A stretch of DNA of 64,000 bases from the IMG/VR virus record IMGVR_UViG_3300042991_000159, positions 35,796 through 99,795 of that record. One strand, 5' to 3'. The notes under the pieces were generated by a model, which searched no databases, was not told the DNA's origin, and worked only from the letters and a program-made list of their open reading frames with translations. Shown here piece by piece: positions 28,489-38,064 of this stretch; position 1 is the first letter of the stretch; each line of letters starts with the position of its first letter. The DNA is from a virus. The translations under genes were made by a program, and so were the position numbers.

Positions 28489-28705
28489 TTACTTCAATCT
28501 CCTTTTGTTTCGTTTTGTTCCATCCGGAACCAGTTAAAAGAGCAGCAAGACCAGCAATAAATATACCCATTTCTGACCATTGTGGTTCTATACCGGCAAC
28601 TGCTTTTATTACTATATGAACACTAATAGCTAAAAGAACTATACATATCGAAATTGATATAACAGTTAAACTAAATCTCATAGCTGAATTTTTAACTACG
28701 CTCAT
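28472..28705 (-). CDS. Holin-like membrane protein, 77 aa
   Basis: Two hydrophobic segments (residues about 12-37 and 45-60) separated by a short turn with Pro-Gln-Trp, and a Lys/Glu-rich cytoplasmic tail, which is the layout of small phage holins. It overlaps the endolysin gene by 4 bases and the spanin-like gene by 17, so the three are translationally coupled. The call rests on topology and context. Confidence 0.75.
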   Translation of the reverse strand: MSVVKNSAMRFSLTVISISICIVLLAISVHIVIKAVAGIEPQWSEMGIFIAGLAALLTGSGWNKTKQKEIEVNEKNK

Positions 28706-29190
28706 GGCTTATATATTTCAACGTGTGGACGATCATAAAGTTTATTATCAGCAAGGTCTCCATCTTTATCCCAATTTCCTCCCCATCTGATTTTGTGAGT
28801 AATCTTTCCTTGTAAGTATAAAAACTCAGCAGCCATAACGAAACTTGCTGCAATATAAGTAAGATGTGGAACATCCCACTCTAATTGAGGTTTATCCTTA
28901 ACATATGCTTTAAAGTCGAGAGCATGGGACGGATTATAATTATGATTACTCAATTTGTGATATCCGTCTGCATTAGTAATTACGGCTTTTTGATTTACTA
29001 CAACCCATCTACCGTTTTTAAACTCTCTTCCTTTCTTATAATATTCGAATTGCTTCTCAGGTTTTCTATGACCTTCGTATAGAGTTAAATCTACAACACA
29101 ATACTTTAACACCCAATCTACAACTAATTGCAGATCAGGATGTAAAGTATCATAAACTTTTTTAGAAGTTGTTCCTAATGAGTTTCCCAT
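28702..29190 (-). CDS. Endolysin, M15-type L-alanyl-D-glutamate peptidase, 162 aa
   Basis: Matches the M15 (VanY/phage T5 endolysin) pattern. An Arg-containing YEGHR segment lies at about residues 38-42. The zinc motif S-N-H83 is followed by A90-L-D92, with a two-residue insertion relative to the usual S-x-H-x-x-G-x-A-x-D spacing. A GGNW motif and the final zinc His in RPH156VEIY complete the site. No signal peptide, so access to the wall requires the adjacent holin. It would cut the peptide side chains of peptidoglycan. Length is typical of single-domain lysins. Confidence 0.9.
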   Translation of the reverse strand: MGNSLGTTSKKVYDTLHPDLQLVVDWVLKYCVVDLTLYEGHRKPEKQFEYYKKGREFKNGRWVVVNQKAVITNADGYHKLSNHNYNPSHALDFKAYVKDKPQLEWDVPHLTYIAASFVMAAEFLYLQGKITHKIRWGGNWDKDGDLADNKLYDRPHVEIYKP

Positions 29191-29191
29191 A

Positions 29192-29662
29192 TTAAAATAA
29201 TTTTACAAAGAATCCAAAAATATCAACAACTCCTTCTCCTATAACATCTCTGATTTCTTTAATACTAAAAAGATAAAGAGAGACAACTAGGATAACAGTT
29301 ATTTTAGGATATTTATGCATGAATCTAACAACCTTAGTATTCTTTTCCAGTTCACCAACTTTATTCGTTAGTTCTTCTGATTCAGTTTTATATATTATTC
29401 GAGATGTTTCGAGACTAGTAACTCTCCCGTTTGTTTGTTTTACTTGAGCCAAAATTTCTCTGGTGCTAGTTCGTATTTCATCAGTACTTTCTTTCAAATG
29501 ATTAAATTGAATTTCATTTTTCTGTTCAACTGTATCCATTCTTTGATGTAGAGTGTCTCCTAATGCCATTACCTGTCCCTTTACACCTTGAAGTTTTTGT
29601 TCTAATATTTCCTGTTCGAGTGATTGCTTTTCGTTTTGCAATTTACTAATTTCTACTGACAT
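29192..29662 (-). CDS. Coiled-coil protein with C-terminal membrane helix, 156 aa
   Basis: Residues 1-125 form a long coiled coil with many Gln/Glu/Lys heptads. A transmembrane helix (TVILVVSLYLFSI) follows at about residues 132-146, with a short hydrophobic tail. It directly precedes the endolysin with a 1-base gap and follows a terminator, so it opens the lysis unit. It may be a lysis regulator or membrane-tethered structural factor. Confidence 0.7.
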   Translation of the reverse strand: MSVEISKLQNEKQSLEQEILEQKLQGVKGQVMALGDTLHQRMDTVEQKNEIQFNHLKESTDEIRTSTREILAQVKQTNGRVTSLETSRIIYKTESEELTNKVGELEKNTKVVRFMHKYPKITVILVVSLYLFSIKEIRDVIGEGVVDIFGFFVKLF

Positions 29663-29687
29663 TTTATGAGAGTTTTAAGGAAGATGT

Positions 29688-29722
29688 AAAAAAAGGGAAC
29701 ACAGATATTATCCATGTTCCCT
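29688..29722 (-). terminator. Rho-independent terminator after the putative decoration gene
   Basis: On the minus strand AGGGAACA pairs with TGTTCCCT (8 bp, 13-base loop) and is followed by seven T residues. It sits 25 bases after the stop of the 422-residue gene and separates the head genes from the lysis cassette. Confidence 0.8.
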
Positions 29723-29746
29723 GTAATTTATATTACTCACTAACTG

Positions 29747-31015
29747 TTAGGCAGTTGGAGTTTGGGCTGAAACAGGGCTACCCCACGCTAAGAAAATAGC
29801 ATTAAGTACTGTTACAACTCCGGTTTGAGCATCATCACCAAGAGCAGTGTTAGCTTCAAGAGCTACTGCAATTTGCTTTGGAGATTTTACATCACTTCCA
29901 AGTCCACCTTGAATTACTCCGTCATACTCAACAAGCACGAAGTCATACAGTGCACCAGTAATTTGTGCTCTGTCAACAGGTGCTCCTTCAAGGAATGAGC
30001 GATATATATATTCGTCAGCTTGCAATTCTTTCTCAAGTTTTGCCATCTTCTGATATGTACCAACTCCGGGGAAAGGTTTAATTGATTCAGTTACAAGTGC
30101 TGTTGCATCTTCTCCGAAATCAATAGTAGTTTTCCAAACAACTACTGAAGAATCAAATTTTCCAAGAACAAAACTTCTGTCTTGACCCGTCAGTTTGATA
30201 CCATAATCATCAATACCTGCTACACGAACAATTCCGTATTGGGTATCTTGAGTAAGAGTAGCGGTTGCACCTTGATATTCAACGTCAAATTCACCAGTAT
30301 TGCTAGTAGTGTTAATACTAACAACTGTATAAACAGGACCTGTCAAAGCAGTACCGATTCTTAGAAGATCACCAACAACAAGAGCTGCGTCAGTTGTTGC
30401 ATTATCAATGTCAGTAACTGTGAAATACTTGCTTCCTTTAACAACATTCAGAGAACCAATTGCATCAGGCAAAGAAGTACTAGCTCCACTATTAACTCTT
30501 TCGAAAAGGATTTCCTTTTCTGGTTCACGACTCCAGTTCTTAATAAGACTCTTAACCAATCCAAGAGCTACAGCAGCTTGAGTTGTTGTACTAGGAGACT
30601 TATAGAAGCCTTCTTTAATTTTTTGTTGCATGAAATCAGCGATACTTGATCCACGAACATACATTCTGATTGTGAACAGGTTGTTTGCAGTAGTATCAAG
30701 TTCTCCTGATACACCATTAAAACCTACATAATCAACTTGCTGAACCTCAGCAGATTGTTTACCTAGATTATAATTTCTTACTGTTCCTTTCGTAACTACG
30801 TCAGAATGAAGAAGTTTACCTCCTGCATTAGCAACGAGTTTGAAAGCGGTCAGTCCTGCCGGTAGAGATGTTGCATCAAGAATCACGTTTTTCAGATCAG
30901 TTACAACCACTTCACCACTAGCTACAGTAGATGTACTAGCTACTGAACCTTCAGAACCTGAAGCAGCTATGTTAGCAGCAACAAAAAGCTGCATTACGTT
31001 TTTAATAGTTTCCAT
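29747..31015 (-). CDS. Putative capsid decoration/auxiliary protein, 422 aa
   Basis: Beta-rich soluble protein with Val/Thr-rich strands, a helical insertion (IADFMQQKIKEGFY) and a central beta domain. It is followed by its own terminator, which suggests strong expression. In crAss-like phages an abundant auxiliary capsid protein is encoded near the major capsid gene. I infer a similar role from size, composition and place. No motif proves it; a tail-tube-like protein is the main alternative. Confidence 0.7.
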   Translation of the reverse strand: METIKNVMQLFVAANIAASGSEGSVASTSTVASGEVVVTDLKNVILDATSLPAGLTAFKLVANAGGKLLHSDVVTKGTVRNYNLGKQSAEVQQVDYVGFNGVSGELDTTANNLFTIRMYVRGSSIADFMQQKIKEGFYKSPSTTTQAAVALGLVKSLIKNWSREPEKEILFERVNSGASTSLPDAIGSLNVVKGSKYFTVTDIDNATTDAALVVGDLLRIGTALTGPVYTVVSINTTSNTGEFDVEYQGATATLTQDTQYGIVRVAGIDDYGIKLTGQDRSFVLGKFDSSVVVWKTTIDFGEDATALVTESIKPFPGVGTYQKMAKLEKELQADEYIYRSFLEGAPVDRAQITGALYDFVLVEYDGVIQGGLGSDVKSPKQIAVALEANTALGDDAQTGVVTVLNAIFLAWGSPVSAQTPTA

Positions 31016-31044
31016 TTTTTATAAGGAATTAAGTTAAAAAATAT

Positions 31045-31776
31045 TTATTGTTGTTCTTTTAAAGAACTGATTTGAAATCCTTTTTCATCTTGAAGTGCAG
31101 CATAAGCAAGCTTAACTGCTCTATCAACGATTTCACGATGTATAATACTGTTTAGTTCACTATCTAATCCTGCTGTTGTATGAGCAGATAGTGCAACTCC
31201 ATCTAATGTTTCAGTTGTGTAATCACCATCCGGAATTACAATAGGAGACGGTTTTCTGTAAAAATGCACACGTACACTTGTAAGAACCGTATCCGAATCA
31301 ATTACATAGGTTAACTTACCTTTCCATCCACTATTATCTTCTCCATAATCAAGTCTCCAAATTTTTTCATGATTAGGTTTCTTATATGGATTTTTAATAT
31401 TTAGATGATAATAGTCATCATCTATAGGTTTTACTCTTACGTCTGAAAACACAATCCCCGGATAGAAATGTGTAGATTGTGCGGTAAGAGTAGCTACTTC
31501 ATTAATAACAGCGAATCCGTCCGGTAAATCTGCCCAAAAAGAGTTTGCATAAGGACCAGCAACAAATGTACTAAGATCATCATACGTTTTCAGTACGTCA
31601 AGTATTCTCTTATTAGATTCAACAAAGGCGTTCCCTCGTTGAATATCAATTACAATTTGTTCCTGAGCTTGCGTCAGGAACGTAGATTTCTCTAACGGTT
31701 CGTAACCGGGATTATCGAAGTTAGCTATTTTATCATAGCTAACATCGAATGCATATCCCATTTCTTCTGCTGTCAT
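31045..31776 (-). CDS. Head-tail connector (ring) protein, 243 aa
   Basis: Begins MTAEEMGYAFDVSYDKIANFDNPGYEPLEKSTFLTQAQ, the conserved start of a Bacteroidetes-phage head-to-tail connector family as I remember it. A central beta region and a helical C-terminus follow (HREIVDRAVKLAYAALQDE). It is located immediately after the capsid block, overlapping the previous gene by 1 base. It probably forms the first ring under the portal, through which DNA and cargo leave. Confidence 0.8.
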   Translation of the reverse strand: MTAEEMGYAFDVSYDKIANFDNPGYEPLEKSTFLTQAQEQIVIDIQRGNAFVESNKRILDVLKTYDDLSTFVAGPYANSFWADLPDGFAVINEVATLTAQSTHFYPGIVFSDVRVKPIDDDYYHLNIKNPYKKPNHEKIWRLDYGEDNSGWKGKLTYVIDSDTVLTSVRVHFYRKPSPIVIPDGDYTTETLDGVALSAHTTAGLDSELNSIIHREIVDRAVKLAYAALQDEKGFQISSLKEQQ

Positions 31777-32717
31777 TATTTAGCAAGTTCAATTTGATTC
31801 TTTAATGTCAAATATTCATCTTGATGCCTGTCATCTTTAAACCATTGAATAGCTTGTGCTAAACCTGTACCAACCGGTATTCCATCGACAGTCTCAATTT
31901 TGTCGCTACCCTTCATTACAAGTGCTCCAACTTTAAGACCCCTATGAACTAAGAGTTTATATTCGTAGTTCTTAGCATCATCAACAATAGCAACGAATCC
32001 ATCAATGTCATTGTCGATAATATCCTGAAGCCATGAATAGTAAGTCTCCTTACTTGAATCTTCAGATGGACGTTTTGATTTACCATTCTCTAGATAATAA
32101 ACTGTTAAGAAGTCGAACATTTCTTCTTCTGAACTATCAATTTTAGCTAGATATTTATAGGCTTTCTTCATCTTATCAGCACGTTTAATCTTCTCTTGAT
32201 TCTGCTGACCTTCGTGTACCAGTGCTATTCTGTATGTTCCACTACTTGTTCTATTTTCCCAACTTGGTGCAACTAAGCCTCCGTCAGGTTTAGTGTTCAA
32301 CATTAGAACTTTGTACTGAAGATAATCCATAGGCTTAGAAAGATCGAGGGTCAAAAGAATTGTTTCATCTGTTACGATATCATCAGTCTTTCTTACCGAT
32401 ACCTTAAAATCATGCCAAAAATTATCTTTTTTCTTATAAGGATTAAGATCACCTTTTTGTAAATCCAGACCTGCCTCATTTTCAAAGAACGCCTGTTCTT
32501 CAGGAGTTAAGGGGTTCATAAGTCTTCCTGTATTTCTATCAAGAGGAACTTGAAGTCCCATTACAGTATGATCATACATGAACGCTCCTGAGTGTCCTTC
32601 GGGAAGCCATCGTCCACTACGAACGATGGGCTTCACGTGGACTTTAGTGTTAGGTAGCGTGAACGCTTCCGTTCCTTTGCTACCTGACTTTACTACTTCT
32701 TCACTTTTACTTGCCAT
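31776..32717 (-). CDS. Conserved head-module protein, 313 aa
   Basis: Not assigned to a known family. Basic N-terminal segment, then KVHVKPIVRSGRWLPEGHSG and a helical middle (residues about 165-240) with an acidic patch. Start chosen at 32717 because TAGGAG lies about 9 bases upstream on the coding strand, a clear Shine-Dalgarno. Lies between capsid and ring protein, so a head-completion or capsid-vertex role is likely. Confidence 0.75.
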   Translation of the reverse strand: MASKSEEVVKSGSKGTEAFTLPNTKVHVKPIVRSGRWLPEGHSGAFMYDHTVMGLQVPLDRNTGRLMNPLTPEEQAFFENEAGLDLQKGDLNPYKKKDNFWHDFKVSVRKTDDIVTDETILLTLDLSKPMDYLQYKVLMLNTKPDGGLVAPSWENRTSSGTYRIALVHEGQQNQEKIKRADKMKKAYKYLAKIDSSEEEMFDFLTVYYLENGKSKRPSEDSSKETYYSWLQDIIDNDIDGFVAIVDDAKNYEYKLLVHRGLKVGALVMKGSDKIETVDGIPVGTGLAQAIQWFKDDRHQDEYLTLKNQIELAK

Positions 32718-32743
32718 TTTCTTCTTCTCCTAAAATTTAAGTA

Positions 32744-34207
32744 TTAAAGTATAATCGGTTTATATGTTGCAGTCCTTGTAGGATCATAAACAATAGAACC
32801 ACCAGTATAAGCTCTGTGTTCTGTCCATGCGTCCTTCGGGTTGCTCATAATTCTGTTAGTTTGACCAATCGTGAAAGGATCACGTAGTCCGGGTTCGTAA
32901 CCACGAATATCACCAAATTTCGAAAGAGCTACCTTCTGAATATTAGGTCTTCCATCAGAAGTACCCATGTTCAGGATGTCATATACACGTGACTCAGCAA
33001 GTCCTTGTCCACCGGGATAAAATACTTTGTTCCTTGCGAAATCGTCTTTCAGAGCATCGTGAACGATGTTAACTTTGATTCCGTTTGGTCCAATATACTC
33101 TAGGAATTGACCCCTGAATCCCATTGCATTACCCTTACTTGAGTAAATTCTGTATTCATCCCTTGCAGGAGTGTACAGTGTAGTATAGTCTTCAAGAGCT
33201 TCGTGGAATTGATACATTCCCCATTCTCCTGTAAGAACAGTTACTTCACGCTGTCCCATAACAACCTTACCAACGGTCAGGTCAAGAAGCATTTCAGTAA
33301 ATTTCTTGATGTCGAATGAGTTATATGTATTGTAGTTAGCAGCTTCCATTTGTTGCTTAATACCAGCACCCATCTGGATCACTCTACCTGATTTACCACG
33401 TTGCATATATTTACCATCTTCGGTTTTATTCGAAATAGCATATACAAGCATATGGTTAATCTCGTCTTGATACTGCATTTCAAGCTCGTATGAACGATAG
33501 TCCATCCAAGTTGTCATGAGTTTTTTCGTAGCTGGATCAATCCAAGAGAATTTAACAGGTCTTTCGATCATGTTACCCGGAATTGTATCTTGCATACGAA
33601 TCATAGTCATGGCGTTCATCATTTTATACGGAAACGTATAATGAACTCCACCACCTTTTACAGAAAGTTCCTTCTCAACCGGTGAGAAATCTTTACTGAA
33701 ACGCTTTCCGGCTACCAGTTCTTCGTAAGGGATAAACAGACTAGGATCACCAGTTAACAGGCGACATCTGTATCTCCAAGTACCACCTACGTTAACAGGG
33801 TCTTCCAAGATTTGAATTGGATAGATTTCATTACGTTCACCAACAATCACGTTGACATCAGTGAAGTAAGCTTCTGCAAAGTATAGATAGAACTCAGCGT
33901 AGTTAAGACCTGCTTGGGATGTTGCTGTAACAGCAGTACCAAGTGTAATTTCAGCCTTAACAAGTGGGATATTTTTCTTACCGTTAGTAGTAATGTCCCA
34001 TGTAAAATCGTCATCAGTGTCGAAGGTTTTAACCGGAAACTGATTCAGATATGCGTTTACAGTAGCACCAAGATTCGCTTGATGAATCATAGTGGCAACT
34101 TTAGACGCTTGTTGAGGTTCGATACCAAATCTATAACCTAAGTGTGACTTGGTTACCAGACCTGTTATGTCCTCTGATTCATAAAGTTGAAATGGTGAAA
34201 TTTTCAT
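32744..34207 (-). CDS. Major capsid protein, 487 aa
   Basis: Length, position after portal and scaffold, and N-terminus (MKISPFQLYESEDITGLVTKS) agree with the HK97-fold major capsid proteins of crAss-like phages. There are beta-rich segments with many aromatic residues (LLTGDPSLFIPYEELVAGKRF), a mid-protein helix (HEALEDYTTLY) and a long C-terminal strand region. No cleaved propeptide is apparent. It would form the icosahedral shell around the portal. Confidence 0.85.
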   Translation of the reverse strand: MKISPFQLYESEDITGLVTKSHLGYRFGIEPQQASKVATMIHQANLGATVNAYLNQFPVKTFDTDDDFTWDITTNGKKNIPLVKAEITLGTAVTATSQAGLNYAEFYLYFAEAYFTDVNVIVGERNEIYPIQILEDPVNVGGTWRYRCRLLTGDPSLFIPYEELVAGKRFSKDFSPVEKELSVKGGGVHYTFPYKMMNAMTMIRMQDTIPGNMIERPVKFSWIDPATKKLMTTWMDYRSYELEMQYQDEINHMLVYAISNKTEDGKYMQRGKSGRVIQMGAGIKQQMEAANYNTYNSFDIKKFTEMLLDLTVGKVVMGQREVTVLTGEWGMYQFHEALEDYTTLYTPARDEYRIYSSKGNAMGFRGQFLEYIGPNGIKVNIVHDALKDDFARNKVFYPGGQGLAESRVYDILNMGTSDGRPNIQKVALSKFGDIRGYEPGLRDPFTIGQTNRIMSNPKDAWTEHRAYTGGSIVYDPTRTATYKPIIL

Positions 34208-34250
34208 TTTTACCGTTTTTAAAAGGGTTTCTCTTATTTGTATTTACTAA

Positions 34251-35531
34251 TTATAATCTTCTAAAAGCTCTTTCAAAGTCATCAATTTCGTCGTCATCTG
34301 TTTTAACAACTTTTGTCTTCCCAGTAACTATCTTTTCCTTAGATTCAAAAACACTTCTGAGTTTGTCAGTAGCTTCGGTTGTTGCAGTTTTTGCAATCTT
34401 ACTAAAGTCTGGTTTTGCTACTCCGTCCTCATTTATATTAAATATTCCAAGGTCATGATAATAATGAAGCATCATTTCAAACAGTTCCGGATTTCGATTC
34501 CTTGTTGCCATTACAGGATTAAGCGGACGACCTTCAGCATCACGTGCTATTGGTTCTATCATAGACTTCATTATCTTTTCACGTGCAGGTTTAGTCAGTT
34601 TAATCCCCGGTATAATCTCCGGAGTGTTATCAACTAATTGTTTCATCCTAGCAACGCCTTGTCTAATTCTGTCCTTTTCGGCTTCTTGAGCAGCTTTAGC
34701 ACCTTCTTCAAGATCAGTCATCTTTTTCTTGAAAGTCTTCGGTAATATCGGAAGAGCCTTTGCAGCTTTTTCTGCTAAATTTTCTAAGGTCTTATAACCG
34801 TCGATCTCTTCTTTTATTTCCTCTTTACTGAATCCTCTGAGTTCGAGTACCTTAGTAACAACTTCTTCTTGCAATTTCTCGTTCTCTTTTAAATCCTCAA
34901 TGTTAATCTTTGAGTATTTATCATAACCGGTTTTTGCCTGTCCGTAAGCATCAATTGGTACACCTTTCTCTTTAGCTTCATAAAGTGCTCTATCCTGTTC
35001 TGTAAGCGACTGTTTGTAGCTTTCAATACCCTGTTCAATTTGTGTCTGTACTGAAATCTCAGATAATTCACGCAGGGCAGCAGCTTCATCTCCACCATTC
35101 CTCTCCACCAGTGTTTTCCAATCCTCTTCTTCAAAATCGAGAAAGACCCCCTCATTGGCTCTGTCTCTTGCGAAGGCTAAGTACTGTGAAGAAGAAGGAG
35201 AAGAGTCGCTCGAATCATCGCCATCCGAGGGAGTCTTAACTTTTTCTTGCTTTTTTTCAGTCTTTTCAATGTGCGCTCCGTCTCCACTTTCACCTTCACC
35301 TTCAAGAGGTTTTGCTTGAGTTTCAACAGTTTTTTGGAGAAATTCATCCAGCTCAATTGTACCATCTTCATATTCAGTGAATCCAGTACCTGCTGTTTTT
35401 CCTTCTTTCGAAGGTTCTTTTGTTTCAGAAGCGGGTTTTTTATTAACTTCCTCTTCTACTTTGTCTGGAACTTCAATAAGACCTTCTCCAAGAGTCATAT
35501 TAAATAATCCATCTTTTTCTTCTTTTGCCAT
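34251..35531 (-). CDS. Scaffold-like acidic protein, 426 aa
   Basis: Strongly acidic and lysine-rich, with low-complexity Glu/Lys/Ser regions at residues 1-125 and long helices after, the usual make-up of a scaffolding protein between portal and capsid genes. A start at 35567 is possible, but the ATG at 35531 has AAAGGAG about 9 bases upstream on the coding strand, so I use it. It would guide capsid assembly and be lost or degraded before packaging. No protease domain seen. Confidence 0.8.
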   Translation of the reverse strand: MAKEEKDGLFNMTLGEGLIEVPDKVEEEVNKKPASETKEPSKEGKTAGTGFTEYEDGTIELDEFLQKTVETQAKPLEGEGESGDGAHIEKTEKKQEKVKTPSDGDDSSDSSPSSSQYLAFARDRANEGVFLDFEEEDWKTLVERNGGDEAAALRELSEISVQTQIEQGIESYKQSLTEQDRALYEAKEKGVPIDAYGQAKTGYDKYSKINIEDLKENEKLQEEVVTKVLELRGFSKEEIKEEIDGYKTLENLAEKAAKALPILPKTFKKKMTDLEEGAKAAQEAEKDRIRQGVARMKQLVDNTPEIIPGIKLTKPAREKIMKSMIEPIARDAEGRPLNPVMATRNRNPELFEMMLHYYHDLGIFNINEDGVAKPDFSKIAKTATTEATDKLRSVFESKEKIVTGKTKVVKTDDDEIDDFERAFRRL

Positions 35532-35616
35532 TTTAATCTTCTCCTTTGTTACAAAATTAACTTCCATAAAAATCTAATACAAATTATTAGATATTATTTT
35601 CTATTTGGTATAGCTT

Positions 35617-38031
35617 TTACTTACTTTTTGAGACTGTTTTTGGTTGCATAGCTTTCTTCTTATCAATCACTTCAGTTGCCTTATTATGACGAATAGTTTC
35701 AAGTATGTCCTTATTCTTCAGTTCATAATCCTTTCGAATTTTTTCACGATCTAATTTAAGTTTCTCAATAGCAAGAATTCTTTCTTCTATACCATTACCT
35801 TCTTGCCCATCGTCTTTACCCGCAATAGCAAGTTTAGTCTGGGCTTCAAGCATTTTTTCTTCCCATCTTTGTTGACGTTCGGCTTCCTTATCAGCCATTT
35901 GAGCTTGAATCTGTTGTTGTTGAGCTTCAAGATTTGCTTGTTGTTGTTCAGCTATAAGTTTTTCAGCATTTTCTTCATACTTCTCAATCTTTCTTCTCAT
36001 AGAACTCATAGAATCAGATAAGTATATATCCATTAGAGCAGAGAAATTAAGCTTGTCATTTTGCAGACCAGCTTGAGCAAGACTCTTCATAGCCGCCATC
36101 AGTTCAGCATCTTGAGTAGAGTTACTAATCATAATACCGTAATCAGCATCGTTGAATAGTTGTCCATCAATCTCTGTAATAACCGAACTCATTTCATCGG
36201 AAATGTATTGCAGTTTCTCATGATTCTTATTTCTCCAAGCATACTTTGCAGTCTCAAGAAGAGTTTCAAGAACTCTCTTCTTAGTATTATCGTGCATCAT
36301 AAACCATTTCTCTGTAATATGAGAAGACTGAGTTACAGCACGTTCAACACCACCAACAGTCTCACGATTTTCTATCTGACCCTGACGTTGCTGATTTACA
36401 CCGGCAATTTCACCAAGTTCACGCTTAATAAATTCAAGCATCATAACGTGTTGCTGGATATAACTACCCATCTCAAGATCAAGTACTTTAGTATTCTGGT
36501 TCATTTGACCAGCAAGTTTTCCTTGTGCTACCCCTTTATTACCTTCTTTAAACGGGTCTTCAATCGCCCATCCAAGAATCTCAGCATAGTACATCCACTT
36601 GTCCATATCCCAACCTTCCGGAATACGAGATGTATCCATTACAGAAATCTTACCTTTACTCTTTGCAAAGGCAAGTTCTGTTCTATACATAAATACATTA
36701 TATAGGTATTGATAAGGCTTCATCCTATCCATTAAAGAACGAGCCTGAGACGTATTAGTATTATAAATGGTTCCTACATAACCTGATCCACCAATAGATT
36801 TATTACCCATACTACGGAATTGGATTGGTCTTGGACCCCACTTAACATAAATATCTTCTGCGATACGAGTACCTTCCCACCACTCATTAATCCAGAACCA
36901 TTCAATTTTTTCTCCAAGAGCTTCATTAACAGGATAGTTCTCGTCAACAAGTTCCTTTTGAATTTCTCCGTCTTCATCATACCAACTCTTTTCTCCCACC
37001 TTTCTCATACTTACCCACACAACTTTTAGAACACGAACTTCTCCGTTATCACTATATGCTGCAACGTTTCTTGTATTATAGTTGTTGAGATCAATAAGAC
37101 TATACTCCCATTCACCGTTTTCATTCTGAGAAGCATTGGTTGCAGAAATAGGATTTTGAACTGGTCTTCTGGGATAATACTTAACAATATCCTTACTACT
37201 ACCTCCACTGGAAATATATCCTCTTTCGATTTTATCAATTTCAGCAGGAGTAAGATGATCATAATAATTATCAATAACCCATCTAATAGGTTGATAAGTA
37301 TCTTCAATTATAACATCTGCATCTTCAACTAAGTAACTCGGTCCAGTACGAAGAACTGTGAGAGTCATGGGATCAACTTTTCGTACAACCGGTTCACCAC
37401 CAACAATATCTACATTATATACTTCCATTCCACCAACAAGAGCATCTTCAAATCCTCTGTTGAACTTAATTTTTAAGTCTTGTTCTTTCCATAAATAAGT
37501 AAGATATTGCGTAGCTCTTCTCTCTCTAAGGTCTTGAGCTTCATACTTGCTCCACTTTTCGAGTTTCTGAATTTCTTCAGCAAGTTTTTCCTCACTATAG
37601 TTTTCATCTTCAACTGCTTTCATTAGCAGTTGTTTCATCAAATTCTTTTGCTTCTCTTCTTTCTGAGAAACTGCATCCGGATTTACTACCATTACTCTCC
37701 AATCAAAACGTCTTTTTGATTCCTCACCAATAAGAAGGTCAATTTTAGGATTAGCAATAGGATAGTTCTGCATCTTAGCAGGGAAGGACGCATTTTTTAT
37801 TCCCCAAGGATTAACTGCTTGTTCAATATCTCTCTCGTCAAGAATATCATTACGCAAATTGTAATTGACCATCATGTCTTTTTTAGTCCTCATAAGAAGA
37901 CTATCTCTGTTGTATGATACATCAATAGCTGACTCCATACAATCAATTACAAACTGCTTATTCTTTTTAGCAGTTGATTTCTTTTGGTACGGGAAATGTG
38001 CTGTCGTTTTAATTATTTGTCCTGTAGCCAT
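35617..38031 (-). CDS. Portal protein, 804 aa
   Basis: Lies directly after terL and before the scaffold, with the size of the crAss-like portals. It shows a helical N-terminus, a conserved QGQIENRETVGGVERAV segment near residue 560 typical of large podoviral portals, and a Gln/Glu-rich helical C-terminal barrel region (IAEQQQANLEAQQQQIQAQM, residues about 690-715). It would form the dodecameric vertex through which terminase pumps DNA. Identity rests on order and these features. Confidence 0.85.
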   Translation of the reverse strand: MATGQIIKTTAHFPYQKKSTAKKNKQFVIDCMESAIDVSYNRDSLLMRTKKDMMVNYNLRNDILDERDIEQAVNPWGIKNASFPAKMQNYPIANPKIDLLIGEESKRRFDWRVMVVNPDAVSQKEEKQKNLMKQLLMKAVEDENYSEEKLAEEIQKLEKWSKYEAQDLRERRATQYLTYLWKEQDLKIKFNRGFEDALVGGMEVYNVDIVGGEPVVRKVDPMTLTVLRTGPSYLVEDADVIIEDTYQPIRWVIDNYYDHLTPAEIDKIERGYISSGGSSKDIVKYYPRRPVQNPISATNASQNENGEWEYSLIDLNNYNTRNVAAYSDNGEVRVLKVVWVSMRKVGEKSWYDEDGEIQKELVDENYPVNEALGEKIEWFWINEWWEGTRIAEDIYVKWGPRPIQFRSMGNKSIGGSGYVGTIYNTNTSQARSLMDRMKPYQYLYNVFMYRTELAFAKSKGKISVMDTSRIPEGWDMDKWMYYAEILGWAIEDPFKEGNKGVAQGKLAGQMNQNTKVLDLEMGSYIQQHVMMLEFIKRELGEIAGVNQQRQGQIENRETVGGVERAVTQSSHITEKWFMMHDNTKKRVLETLLETAKYAWRNKNHEKLQYISDEMSSVITEIDGQLFNDADYGIMISNSTQDAELMAAMKSLAQAGLQNDKLNFSALMDIYLSDSMSSMRRKIEKYEENAEKLIAEQQQANLEAQQQQIQAQMADKEAERQQRWEEKMLEAQTKLAIAGKDDGQEGNGIEERILAIEKLKLDREKIRKDYELKNKDILETIRHNKATEVIDKKKAMQPKTVSKSK

Positions 38032-38064
38032 TATTTTTAACTTTGCAAAGTTTCCATAAAATTA